Source: Hyphomicrobiaceae bacterium (lineage in GTDB: Bacteria > Pseudomonadota > Alphaproteobacteria > Rhizobiales > Hyphomicrobiaceae). From it: 21,693 bases of DNA. The stretch spans positions 1-21,693 of the forward strand of contig JACKJI010000030.1 of assembly GCA_020638035.1 (NCBI GenBank), written 5' to 3'. The translations under genes were made by a program, and so were the position numbers. The notes beneath the pieces are model-generated. The model was not told where the DNA came from. It did not search any database and saw nothing but the letters and a program-made list of their open reading frames with translations. Positions 1 to 6,846 of this stretch are shown one piece after another (within the stretch, counting starts at the first letter, position 1; the number at the start of each line of letters is the position of its first letter).

Positions 1-876
1 CACTCCCGCCCCGGCAAGCGTTGCCATGACGTCGGGCCGCGCGTCGGCGGCACGCGCCGTCGTGATCACCCGCACCGGAACGTGGCGCGCAGTGCGGACG
101 AGACGGCTCCCGTCCAGGCCCTCAAGATCGGTTGCCAATACGAGACGGAGCGGCGAGCGGTGAGCCAGACCCGGGAGCCGGCAAGTGAGATCGGGATCGT
201 CGTCACGCAGCGTGCCGTGGCCGATCAGGATTGCATCAGCCTCGGCTCGCAGCAGATGGCCTTGCGCTCGGGCAAGCTCGCCCGTGACAAAGACCGGCGC
301 TCCCGCGTGACCGCGCGGAACGCGGCCGTCTGGACCAAGTGCCAGCTTCAATTGAACGAAGGGGCGGCGCTCGGTGACGCGGACGATGTGGCCGCGCGTC
401 AGCCAATGCGCCTCCTCGGCGCGCACGCCACGCGTGACGGCAATGCCAGCAGCCCGCAATCCGTTGAGGCCACGGCCGGCAACACGGGGATCAGGGTCGG
501 TCAAGGCCACGACGACACGCTGAAGTCCCGCCGCGATAATGGCATCCGAGCAGGGCGGTGTCTTGCCGTGGTGCGAGCAGGGCTCCAACGTGACGTACAT
601 CGTCTTGCCGCGCGCACGCACGCCTGCTGTGGCGATGGCAAGCGGCTCGGCGTGCGGGCGCCCGGTTGGTGCTGTGACGGCTCTTGCAATGACCTCCCCC
701 CGCGCCTCATCGGCGATCACCGCGCCGACCGAAGGATTGGGCGCGGTGGTGCCGAGCCCACGCCGCGCCATGCGCAGAGCAATGCCCATCATGTGATGGT
801 CAAAGGCACGCGGTGTAGAGCCCTGCTCGCCAGCCGGGTACGGTGCATGATCTGAGGGCTCAGCGGACGGCGGCAT
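1..876 (-). CDS. ribD: RibD, bifunctional riboflavin biosynthesis deaminase/reductase (partial, C-terminus off the left edge)
   Basis: RibD deaminates the pyrimidine product of GTP cyclohydrolase II and then reduces its ribosyl side chain, the second and third steps of riboflavin synthesis in the cytoplasm. The 292 visible residues hold the whole zinc deaminase domain (about 25-170) and the first part of the NADPH-dependent reductase domain. The zinc/catalytic motif is HAE (75-77) and PCSHHGKTPPC (99-109), preceded by the family signature TAPNPSVG. The family is usually about 360-380 residues, so some 80 are missing beyond base 1. I chose the ATG at 876-874, which opens 5 bases after the nrdR stop; an ATG pair at residues 29-30 is the alternative and would trim a poorly conserved N-terminal tail. 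The spacing implies cotranscription with nrdR. Family assignment is secure; the exact start is not. Confidence 0.95.
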   Translation of the reverse strand, partial: MPPSAEPSDHAPYPAGEQGSTPRAFDHHMMGIALRMARRGLGTTAPNPSVGAVIADEARGEVIARAVTAPTGRPHAEPLAIATAGVRARGKTMYVTLEPCSHHGKTPPCSDAIIAAGLQRVVVALTDPDPRVAGRGLNGLRAAGIAVTRGVRAEEAHWLTRGHIVRVTERRPFVQLKLALGPDGRVPRGHAGAPVFVTGELARAQGHLLRAEADAILIGHGTLRDDDPDLTCRLPGLAHRSPLRLVLATDLEGLDGSRLVRTARHVPVRVITTARAADARPDVMATLAGAGV

Positions 877-881
877 CAACG

Positions 882-1421
882 TCAATGCTTCTTGGCGGTG
901 GCCGATGCCGGCGGTACCCATGCGTCGTCATCGCCGCGCGGGCCGTGCACACCGGCACCTGAGCCGGCCGGCGCCCGCGCGATCTCGCCCAGCACCTCGG
1001 CGAAGTCGGACGCCTCGCGGAAGTCGCGATAGACAGAGGCGAAGCGGACATAGGCAACGGGGTCAAGGCCACGCAGCGCTTCCATCACCAGTTCGCCGAT
1101 CTGCGCCGAGGGCACTTCCACCTCACCAAGGCTTTCGAGCTGACGCACAATGCCCGAAATCATGCGCTCAACACGTTCGCTGTCGATGTCGCGTTTTCTG
1201 AGAGCGATATGCACCGAGTTGGCAAGCTTGTTGCGGTCAAATGGCACCTTGCGGCCAGAACGCTTGACGACAACCAAGTCCCGCAACTGTACGCGCTCGA
1301 AGGTGGTGAAGCGGCCACCGCAATCGGGGCACACGCGACGCCGGCGGATGGCAGCATGCTCCTCGGTCGGGCGGCTGTCCTTCACCTGGGTGTTCTCGGC
1401 CGCGCAATAAGGGCAGCGCAT
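882..1421 (-). CDS. nrdR: NrdR, transcriptional repressor of ribonucleotide reductase genes
   Basis: NrdR is a nucleotide-sensing repressor that binds 16-bp NrdR boxes in front of ribonucleotide reductase operons. The 179-residue protein opens with a zinc ribbon, MRCPYC (Cys3, Cys6) and CPDC (Cys31, Cys34), followed by an ATP-cone from about residue 46 to 136 that begins at VVKRSGRKVPFDRNKL. The C-terminal 30 residues, rich in Gly, Ala and Asp, are a variable tail longer than in compact homologues of about 150-160 residues. The ATG at 1421 has a good AAGGAG ribosome site 9 bases upstream. It is followed 5 bases later by ribD. In related genomes glyA usually lies directly upstream; here an HxlR/flavodoxin pair and an IS element lie between. 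A putative target, nrdJ, is at the other end of the window. Confidence 0.97.
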   Translation of the reverse strand: MRCPYCAAENTQVKDSRPTEEHAAIRRRRVCPDCGGRFTTFERVQLRDLVVVKRSGRKVPFDRNKLANSVHIALRKRDIDSERVERMISGIVRQLESLGEVEVPSAQIGELVMEALRGLDPVAYVRFASVYRDFREASDFAEVLGEIARAPAGSGAGVHGPRGDDDAWVPPASATAKKH

Positions 1422-1596
1422 CGATTACGTCTCCTTGAAAATCCCGCCTCTACTCGCAATCGAGAACCCGCCCGACGACCCTGTCGAGAAGTCTGCAACC
1501 GACACCTCGATCACAATCACGCCGACGCCGGCGACCACGGGGCGTGCGTCTCATATCCCATTCCGCCGTGCCGAAGCGAGCCCGTGGCCGTTCGCC

Positions 1597-2061
1597 TCAT
1601 GCGCCTCCTCCTCCGCGCTGGCCGCGCTCCCGCATCTCGAAGTCCCGGCGCGCCGCCTCGACCTCGGCGATGTGGGCCTCTGCCCATGCTCCAAGATCCC
1701 GCACTTTCGCCGACAGGGAAACGCCCAGCGCGCTGAGACGATAGTCCACGCGCGGCGGCACCTCGTGATGATCGAGCCGTTCGACGAGACCATTCCGCTC
1801 CAGCTCGCGCAGCGTTTGCGTCAGCATCTTCTGCGAAACCCCGCCGATCGCACGCATCAGTTCGCCGTTGCGCATCGGGCCCGGCAGCAGCGCGTGCAGG
1901 ACGAGCAGCGCCCACTTGTCGGCAATCAGCTCCAGGATTGCGCGCGACGGGCACGTCTGAGCGCAGATGTCTGGCGGCGACGGGGTCGCCGCAGCCTCGG
2001 CATCCGCAGTACTCCCGATGATGCGCCCCAGTATGTGCCTACGGATCACCATCCTCTCCAT
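1597..2061 (-). CDS. HxlR-family winged-helix transcriptional regulator
   Basis: This is a small MarR-like DNA-binding protein of the HxlR family (154 residues from this ATG). The hallmark is seen at residues 33-49, where two cysteines (Cys33, Cys37) precede the first helix in the pattern CPSRAILELIADKW; the winged helix follows with GGVSQKMLTQTLRELERNGLVER and a wing ending VDYRLSALG. In characterised relatives such as YodB an N-terminal cysteine senses quinones or electrophiles. The gene diverges from a flavodoxin-like quinone reductase gene with an 85-base gap, the usual arrangement for a local regulator and its target, so control of that gene is the likely job (inference). The start is uncertain: a TTG at 2070 and an ATG at 2052 are also in frame and none has a well-spaced ribosome site. 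The tail after residue 140 is Arg/Gly-rich. Confidence 0.9.
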   Translation of the reverse strand: MERMVIRRHILGRIIGSTADAEAAATPSPPDICAQTCPSRAILELIADKWALLVLHALLPGPMRNGELMRAIGGVSQKMLTQTLRELERNGLVERLDHHEVPPRVDYRLSALGVSLSAKVRDLGAWAEAHIAEVEAARRDFEMRERGQRGGGGA

Positions 2062-2069
2062 GGTTACCA

Positions 2070-2109
2070 AAAGGTGCGTACTTTACCGTCGGTTCCTGCC
2101 GTCTATATC
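2070..2109 (+). promoter_or_regulatory. Candidate promoter and operator for the flavodoxin-like gene
   Basis: In the gap between the divergent HxlR and flavodoxin genes, TTTACC (2082-2087) and TATATC (2104-2109) are 16 bases apart and could be -35 and -10 elements for the plus-strand gene. Overlapping the first is an imperfect inverted repeat, AAAGGTGCGTACTTT (2070-2084), with AAAG/CTTT arms, a plausible regulator site. This rests on pattern only. Confidence 0.3.
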
Positions 2110-2146
2110 CGGTCGTGGTTACACAGATCAAGCCAGGAGATCGTTC

Positions 2147-2923
2147 ATGACCACCATCGCCATTGTCTATCACAGCGGCTTCGGCCACACCGCCCGCGTG
2201 GCCGAGCACGTCGCCCAGGGTGCCGGCAGTGTGCCAGGAGTCGCGGCAAAGCTCTTCAAGGCCGACGATCTCACATCCCCGGAGCAGGGACCGTGGGCCG
2301 AGCTTTCGTCCGCCGACGCGATCATATTCGGCGCACCAACCTACATGGGCTCGGCCTCTGCCACCATGAAGCAGTTCATGGACGCGTCGTCCAAGGTCTG
2401 GTTCACGCAGGGCTGGAAGGACAAGATCGCCGGCGGCTTCACCAATTCGGGCAGCTGGTCGGGCGACAAGCTGGCCACTCTCACCCAGTTCGCGATCCTT
2501 GCCGCGCAGCACGGCATGATATGGGCGAGCGCCGGCATGATGCCCGGCAACAATTCCTCCAAGGCATCGCCCGAGGACGTCAACCGCGTCGGCTCCTACA
2601 TCGGCCTGATGACGCAGGCCAACGTCGACGAGGGCCCCGACACCGCCCCCCCGGCGAGCGACCGCAGGACGGCGGAATTGTACGGCAAGCGGATTGCAGA
2701 GAGGCTGTGTGATAACGCGCCGCTCGGTCGGCCATCGGCGACATCGCGGTTGTTGACTGCATTTCGATGGGAACCGGGCCTATCGGGCCATTTTCAGCTT
2801 CCTGCTCGGTCCCTGCACGACTCTCGGCGCATTGACGACGCGATATTGCGCTTCCATCACGCCTTCATCGCCTTCGTCAGCCCCCGCACGCCGAGGATCG
2901 CGATCACCCGCGTCATATTGTAG
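2147..2923 (+). CDS. Flavodoxin-like NAD(P)H:quinone oxidoreductase, 3' end replaced by an IS element
   Basis: The first 185 residues are a WrbA/flavodoxin-type FMN domain. The phosphate-binding loop is at the N-terminus (IVYHSGFGHT), and GAPTYMGSASATMKQFMD is the second FMN loop. Such proteins carry out two-electron reduction of quinones and are often electrophile-inducible, which fits the divergent HxlR regulator. The ATG at 2147 has AGGAGA six bases before it. After codon 184 the frame enters the left end of the IS element and continues for about 73 foreign residues to a stop at 2923, overlapping the transposase gene antisense. Joining the sequence across the element with one CAGA copy removed gives IAEVAVRWSGRS and a stop at 4406-4408, a 194-residue protein of normal family length. 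Only nine native C-terminal residues are lost, so the protein may still fold. I could not tell whether it is active. Confidence 0.85.
   Translation: MTTIAIVYHSGFGHTARVAEHVAQGAGSVPGVAAKLFKADDLTSPEQGPWAELSSADAIIFGAPTYMGSASATMKQFMDASSKVWFTQGWKDKIAGGFTNSGSWSGDKLATLTQFAILAAQHGMIWASAGMMPGNNSSKASPEDVNRVGSYIGLMTQANVDEGPDTAPPASDRRTAELYGKRIAERLCDNAPLGRPSATSRLLTAFRWEPGLSGHFQLPARSLHDSRRIDDAILRFHHAFIAFVSPRTPRIAITRVIL
2697..2700. repeat. Target-site duplication, left copy (CAGA)
   Basis: CAGA lies immediately outside the left inverted repeat of the IS element and is matched by CAGA at 4374-4377 outside the right end. With one copy removed the interrupted flavodoxin gene is in frame again, which supports the call. 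A 5-base reading (CAGAG) is possible because the element begins with G. Confidence 0.8.
2701..2719 (+). repeat. IS left terminal inverted repeat
   Basis: GAGGCTGTGTGATAACGCG matches the reverse complement of 4355-4373 at 16 of 19 positions. Mismatches are at positions 4, 6 and 13. It follows the CAGA duplication directly. Confidence 0.85.
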
Positions 2924-4302
2924 GCGAGCACGTGCAAGGCCATCTCGGTCGCCACGTGCTTAAGTGTCTTCATCTTGAAGTGGGTCGCGCCCATCCAAGC
3001 CTTGATCGTCCCGAACGGATGCTCGACGGTCTTGCTCCTGAGCGGGACCTTGGTCGGATCATCCTCGAGCCGCTTCTGCACGCGCTCGAGAATGTCCTCG
3101 TGCTCCCATCGCTTGATGCGCCGTTCCTTGCCCGTGCAGCACCTGTGCTTGATCACGCAGGACTGGCACTCGTTCGTCCAGTAGCTCCGAACCGTCTTGC
3201 CGTCCTGCTCGTTCGTGTAGTGGTAGGTGAGCCATTTGCCGGCCGGACATTCGTAGGCGTCTTTCTCCGCGTCATAGACGAAGTCCGCCCTGTCGAAGCG
3301 GCCGACCGCAGCAGCGTTGGACGTGAGCGGCTTGGACACGGTGACGGCGATGCCGGCCAGCTCGCAGGCAACGATCTCCTCGCCCTTGTAGTAGCCCTTG
3401 TCGGCGATCGCCTCGATCGTGTCGCTGGCCATCGCGTCACGAGCCTTGTGCGCCATCATCGACAGGGCATCGCGGTCGTAGCCGAGGTTCGTCACCTCGT
3501 GCGCGACAATCAGATGGTTCCTGGTTTCAACCGCACTTTGCACGTTGTAGCCGACCACGCGCGGTTGCTTGCTCGTCGTTGCCATGGCCCGGCAGTCCGG
3601 GTCTGTCAGCGACACTTGCGTCTCGCCGGTCGTATCCATGCGCTCCTCGATGGCGCGTAGCGTGCGTCCCTCCTTGCGGTAGTGCGCGAGCTTCTTGATG
3701 ACCCGCGACATCCGCGCCTCGACCGGGTGCATGCCGGTCTTTGCCAGAACCTCGTCGGCGCGATCGAGCTCGCCCATGTACCGGTCGATTGCCGCGTCGA
3801 TCTCGCCGAGGCGCCGCCTGAGTTTCTCGCGCGTATAGCTTTTGGCCTTGGCATTGACCGCCTTGAACTTGCTGCCGTCGATGGCAACGAGGCTCGCGTC
3901 GAGAAGATCGATGTCGCGGCAGAGGGCCACGAACTGCCGGCAGACCTTGCGGATGGCAGGGCCATTGTCGCGACGGAAATCGGCGATCGTCTTGAAGTCG
4001 GGCTTCAGGCGGCCCATCAGCCAGATCAACTCGAGATTGCGACCGCATTCACGCTCAAGCCGGCGCGACGACTGCACCTGATTGAGATAGCCGTAGACGT
4101 AGAGCTTGAGAATCGTCGCCGGATGATACCCGGGGCGGCCCGTCGCCTCGGGCTCGATGTCGAAGCCGAGTGCCGCCAGATCCAGCATCTCGACGAAGGC
4201 ATCGACGGCACGCACCGGATTCTCCTCGTCGACGTAGTCGTCGATGCAGTCCGGCAGCAAGGTCGTCTGGCTTCGATCCAGCCCTTCGATGAAGCGCTTC
4301 AT
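2857..4302 (-). CDS. IS1182-family DDE transposase
   Basis: The 481-residue protein is full length for the IS1182 family. It has the N-terminal DUF772-type region (about 45-125, with RPGYHPATILKLYVYGYLNQ and FKTIADFRRDN) and an RNase H-like catalytic core. The likely acidic triad is Asp142 (AIDGSKFKAV), Asp301 (ADKGYYKGEE) and Glu427 (KTVEHPFGTIK). A cysteine cluster between 352 and 389 (ECPAGK, CQSC, HRCC) is a zinc-binding segment typical of this family. The ATG at 4302 follows a GGGGGG stretch at suitable spacing, and no frameshift or stop is seen, so the protein should be functional. Its 3' end overlaps the extended flavodoxin frame on the other strand. Confidence 0.96.
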   Translation of the reverse strand: MKRFIEGLDRSQTTLLPDCIDDYVDEENPVRAVDAFVEMLDLAALGFDIEPEATGRPGYHPATILKLYVYGYLNQVQSSRRLERECGRNLELIWLMGRLKPDFKTIADFRRDNGPAIRKVCRQFVALCRDIDLLDASLVAIDGSKFKAVNAKAKSYTREKLRRRLGEIDAAIDRYMGELDRADEVLAKTGMHPVEARMSRVIKKLAHYRKEGRTLRAIEERMDTTGETQVSLTDPDCRAMATTSKQPRVVGYNVQSAVETRNHLIVAHEVTNLGYDRDALSMMAHKARDAMASDTIEAIADKGYYKGEEIVACELAGIAVTVSKPLTSNAAAVGRFDRADFVYDAEKDAYECPAGKWLTYHYTNEQDGKTVRSYWTNECQSCVIKHRCCTGKERRIKRWEHEDILERVQKRLEDDPTKVPLRSKTVEHPFGTIKAWMGATHFKMKTLKHVATEMALHVLAYNMTRVIAILGVRGLTKAMKA

Positions 4303-4354
4303 GAGAGCCCCCCGCTCGCAACGCGGGAATCATACCACGCTTCGCTCACCAGAC

Positions 4355-4373
4355 CGCGTTTTCACACGGGCTC
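4355..4373 (-). repeat. IS right terminal inverted repeat
   Basis: Read on the minus strand this is GAGCCCGTGTGAAAACGCG, the partner of the left end at 2701-2719. The right CAGA duplication follows at 4374-4377. Confidence 0.85.
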
Positions 4374-4408
4374 CAGAGGTAGCGGTCCGCTGGTCTGGCC
4401 GCAGCTGA
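4374..4408 (+). pseudogene. Displaced 3' end of the flavodoxin-like gene, with right CAGA duplication
   Basis: Right of the IS element, CAGA (4374-4377) repeats the left flank. The following bases, read in the frame of the interrupted gene, encode VAVRWSGRS and a TGA at 4406-4408. The bidirectional hairpin that would have ended this gene begins ten bases later. The fragment has no start of its own and is not translated as part of the present gene. Confidence 0.75.
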
Positions 4409-4417
4409 AACGAGATC

Positions 4418-4441
4418 GGCGCGGCCCTTGGGGGCCGCGCC
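4418..4441. terminator. Bidirectional hairpin between the flavodoxin remnant and glyA
   Basis: GGCGCGGCCC and GGGCCGCGCC form a perfect 10-bp stem with a TTGG loop. It lies between two convergent gene ends, the displaced flavodoxin stop (4408) and the glyA stop (4475). Neither side has a long T run, so termination is inferred from stem strength and position. Confidence 0.7.
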
Positions 4442-4474
4442 GAAATCATGTTCGGGTGAAGTGGTGGCCGATCA

Positions 4475-5782
4475 TCAGGCGTAGATCGGGAAGCGGTCGC
4501 ACAGAGCGATCGCCTGGGCGCGAACCTTGGCTTCCACAGCCGCGTTGCCTTCTTCGCCATTCTTGGCGAGGCCATCGAGCACTTCCGCGATCATACGGCC
4601 GATCTCCTGGAACTCGGCAACGCCGAAGCCGCGCGTGGTACCCGCAGGCGAACCCAGACGGATGCCCGATGTCACCATCGGCTTCTCCGGGTCGAACGGC
4701 ACGCCGTTCTTGTTGACCGTGATGTTGGCGCGGCCCAGCGCCTTCTCCGAGATATTGCCGGTGAGCTTCTTGGGGCGCAGATCGACCAGGATGAGGTGCG
4801 AATCGGTGCCGCCGGAGACCAGCGCGAAGCCGGCCTGCACCAGCACTTCGCCCATCGCCCGGGCATTCTCCATCACGTTCTTGGCGTAGAGCTTGAACTC
4901 GGGCTGCAGCGCCTCGCCGAAGGCCACTGCCTTGCCGGCGATGACGTGCATGAGCGGGCCACCCTGGATGCCGGGGAAGATTGCCGAGTTGACCTTCTTG
5001 GCGATGTCCTCGTCGTTCGTCAGGATCATGCCGCCGCGCGGACCACGCAGCGTCTTGTGCGTCGTCGTCGTGGCAACGTGGCAATGCGGGAACGGGCTCG
5101 GATAAAGACCGGCAGCGACGAGACCGGCAAAGTGCGCCATATCGACCATGAAGACGGCGCCAACCTCATCGGCAATCTTGCGGAAGGTAGCGAAGTCGAT
5201 GATGCGCGGATAGGCCGAGCCGCCGGCGATGATGAGCTGCGGCTTGTGCTCGTGCGCCGCCTTGCGGACATCCTCCATGTCGACGACCTGGGTGTCGGGA
5301 CGGACCTCGTAGTGCGTCGCCTTGAACCACTTGCCCGACTGGTTGACCGTCGCGCCATGGGTGAGATGGCCACCATGTGCGAGGCTGAGGCCGAGGATCG
5401 TGTCGCCGGGCTTCAGCAGCGCATTGAAGACGCCCTGGTTGGCCTGGCTGCCGGAGTTGGGCTGCACGTTGGCAAAGCCGCATCCGAACAGCTTCTTGGC
5501 GCGATCGATGGCCAGGTTCTCGGCGATGTCGACGTACTGGCAGCCGCCGTAGTAGCGCCGGCCGGGATAGCCTTCCGCATACTTGTTGGTCAGCACCGAG
5601 CCCGCAGCATCCAGCACAGCCTTGGAGACGATGTTCTCGGATGCGATCAGCTCGATCTCGTGCTGCTGGCGGCCGAGTTCTTTGGCGATGGCGGACGCCA
5701 TCTCCGGATCGGTCTCTGCGAGCGGCGCGGTGAAGAACTTCGACTGGGCGGGCGCAGGGTAAGCAGCCTTGGCTGTCGACAT
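4475..5782 (-). CDS. glyA: Serine hydroxymethyltransferase
   Basis: GlyA interconverts serine and glycine with tetrahydrofolate, giving 5,10-methylene-THF, in the cytoplasm with pyridoxal phosphate. The 435-residue protein shows HEIELIASENIVS, the GYPGRRYYGGCQYVD segment, VDMAHFAGLVAAG (cofactor-binding Asp/His), and the lysine that binds PLP, Lys243, in TTTHKTLRGPRGG. The start at 5782 gives the usual family N-terminus (MSTAKAAY) and has GAGGAAA 7-8 bases upstream; the open frame extends 44 codons further but without similarity to the family. In relatives glyA is followed closely by nrdR and ribD. Here a strong hairpin, the flavodoxin/HxlR pair and an IS element separate them, so transcription of nrdR probably no longer depends on glyA. 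Confidence 0.98.
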   Translation of the reverse strand: MSTAKAAYPAPAQSKFFTAPLAETDPEMASAIAKELGRQQHEIELIASENIVSKAVLDAAGSVLTNKYAEGYPGRRYYGGCQYVDIAENLAIDRAKKLFGCGFANVQPNSGSQANQGVFNALLKPGDTILGLSLAHGGHLTHGATVNQSGKWFKATHYEVRPDTQVVDMEDVRKAAHEHKPQLIIAGGSAYPRIIDFATFRKIADEVGAVFMVDMAHFAGLVAAGLYPSPFPHCHVATTTTHKTLRGPRGGMILTNDEDIAKKVNSAIFPGIQGGPLMHVIAGKAVAFGEALQPEFKLYAKNVMENARAMGEVLVQAGFALVSGGTDSHLILVDLRPKKLTGNISEKALGRANITVNKNGVPFDPEKPMVTSGIRLGSPAGTTRGFGVAEFQEIGRMIAEVLDGLAKNGEEGNAAVEAKVRAQAIALCDRFPIYA

Positions 5783-6220
5783 GGACGATTTCCTCGTTCT
5801 GATGGGTTTTGGTTGTTCGCCGCGTTCTGATCGCACGCGGAATCCGGGGTAAAAAGCGTCGTTACGGCCGGCTTGCCTCAGACACGCCACCGCGCGGGTT
5901 TGCCTTCCTACCATAGTCTAAAAGCGCGAAACAAGGCGGCGGGACACGGCGTCGCGAGGACTTATCCGTTGGGGTAGGCACCGATAGCCATGAGGGGTGG
6001 GACCGCGCGCGCATGCGCAGCCGAGAGCGGCTTTCTGTGCCTGCCTTGGCAAGTCATGCCCAAGTGACGTGCACATTGCTCGTGCCGCAAGGCCGCCCCA
6101 TCCCACTGCCGACCTCCGCCGGGACGATCGCGAAAGCCGACCGAGAAGGCGCAACCGGAAAACGCCCCCGGCAGGATCAGAGGCGTATGCAATCATTTTG
6201 GAGCGGAGCGGCCACCGAGC
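5783..6220. other. 438-base gap upstream of glyA
   Basis: This should contain the glyA promoter. Open frames of 70-98 codons exist on both strands but none has a recognisable protein, a good ribosome site or a signal peptide. A run TTTTAGACTATGG on the minus strand near 5914-5926 could be a -10 region, but no convincing -35 is paired with it. No riboswitch class could be identified by eye. Confidence 0.4.
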
Positions 6221-6574
6221 CTACTTGAACCAGGTAGCGACGTTATCGACACCGCCATCGTGGACCATACGCAGGTACCAGACGAGGATGTAACCTTGGC
6301 TCGTGTACTTGGAATGGTTGGCCTTGAACTGTGCGTCGCTCATACGGCGGAACGAAGCAAAGCCGGAGCCCTTGGGCAATGTGCGGAAGTCACCGCGATA
6401 CTTGATGTGCCCGTCGAAGTTTCCGACCTCGACCTTGGCGGGATAGTTGCCCAGCATGCGCTGGTAGCGGAAGAACGAATTGTAGCTGTCGCTGTCCATC
6501 CATTTTGACTAGGCCGCCTGGGCAGTAGACGTGCCGGCCATCACGAACAGCATGATCGCAACGAGCAAACGCAT
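6221..6574 (-). pseudogene. Small secreted protein, BTRD1-like repeat, with in-frame amber codon
   Basis: An ATG at 6574 with GGAGG ten bases upstream starts a classic signal peptide (MRLLVAIMLFVMAG, ending TAQAA). Codon 22 is TAG (6511-6509). The same frame then runs on with SKWMDSDSYNSFF for 95 further codons to a second TAG at 6223-6221. An internal ATG at 6499 could start the remainder, but without the signal peptide and without a good ribosome site. The C-terminal half (RMSDAQFKANHSKYTSQGY, then a Trp-rich strand and DNVATW) resembles one unit of the bacterial tandem repeat domain BTRD1 (PF17660) found in secreted hydrolase-like proteins; that comparison is from memory. Alternatives are a real pseudogene, amber suppression, or a sequence error. 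Function is unknown. Confidence 0.6.
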
Positions 6575-6778
6575 GACGGGTCATCCTCCAAAGCGCCCGC
6601 GCCATACGGACAAATTCAGTCGGTCAAATTCACGGCAGCATTTAGTTTGAAGTGACGTGAAGCGCAGCTGAACACCGGCTCTGAATTAGGCGCTCAAGGA
6701 TTCGCCGACGGCTGGACCGACTGAGTTAACGGCGAAGAGACAGCGCCCAAGCGTCGGCAGCGAGGTTCCTAAAAGCGA

Positions 6779-6808
6779 AACGCTCCCGACCTGATGGCTG
6801 GGAGCGTT
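6779..6808 (-). terminator. Rho-independent terminator of hemA
   Basis: AACGCTCCC and GGGAGCGTT form a perfect 9-bp stem with a 12-base loop, about 40 bases past the hemA stop. Read on the minus strand it is followed by a T-rich stretch, TTTCGCTTTT counting the last stem bases. Confidence 0.8.
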
Positions 6809-6846
6809 CCATATTCCAATGCAATTGATTCGGCGATCCGCCTGCC

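Larger units (their letters stand above)
2701..4373 (-). mobile_element. IS1182-family insertion sequence, complete, 1673 bp
   Basis: The element has one intact transposase gene on the minus strand and 19-bp terminal inverted repeats matching at 16 of 19 positions. It is flanked by CAGA duplications and sits in the 3' end of the flavodoxin-like gene. Intact ends, an uninterrupted transposase and an unaltered duplication point to a fairly recent insertion (inference). It is the only clear mobile element in the window. Confidence 0.93.

Noticed and set aside
82..855. 257-codon plus-strand frame at the left edge
   Set aside because: Antisense to ribD, whose deaminase motifs are unmistakable.
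1967..2146. 60-codon N-terminal extension of the flavodoxin-like gene
   Set aside because: It would run through the start of the HxlR gene and the promoter region. The ATG at 2147 has a good ribosome site and the normal family N-terminus.
5918..6228. Overlapping 70-98 codon frames upstream of glyA on both strands
   Set aside because: No ribosome sites, no conserved motif, and several frames compete in the same DNA.
6602..6612. CCATACGGACA shared with 17083-17093 as a possible regulatory motif
   Set aside because: An 11-base match is expected by chance many times in 21 kb.
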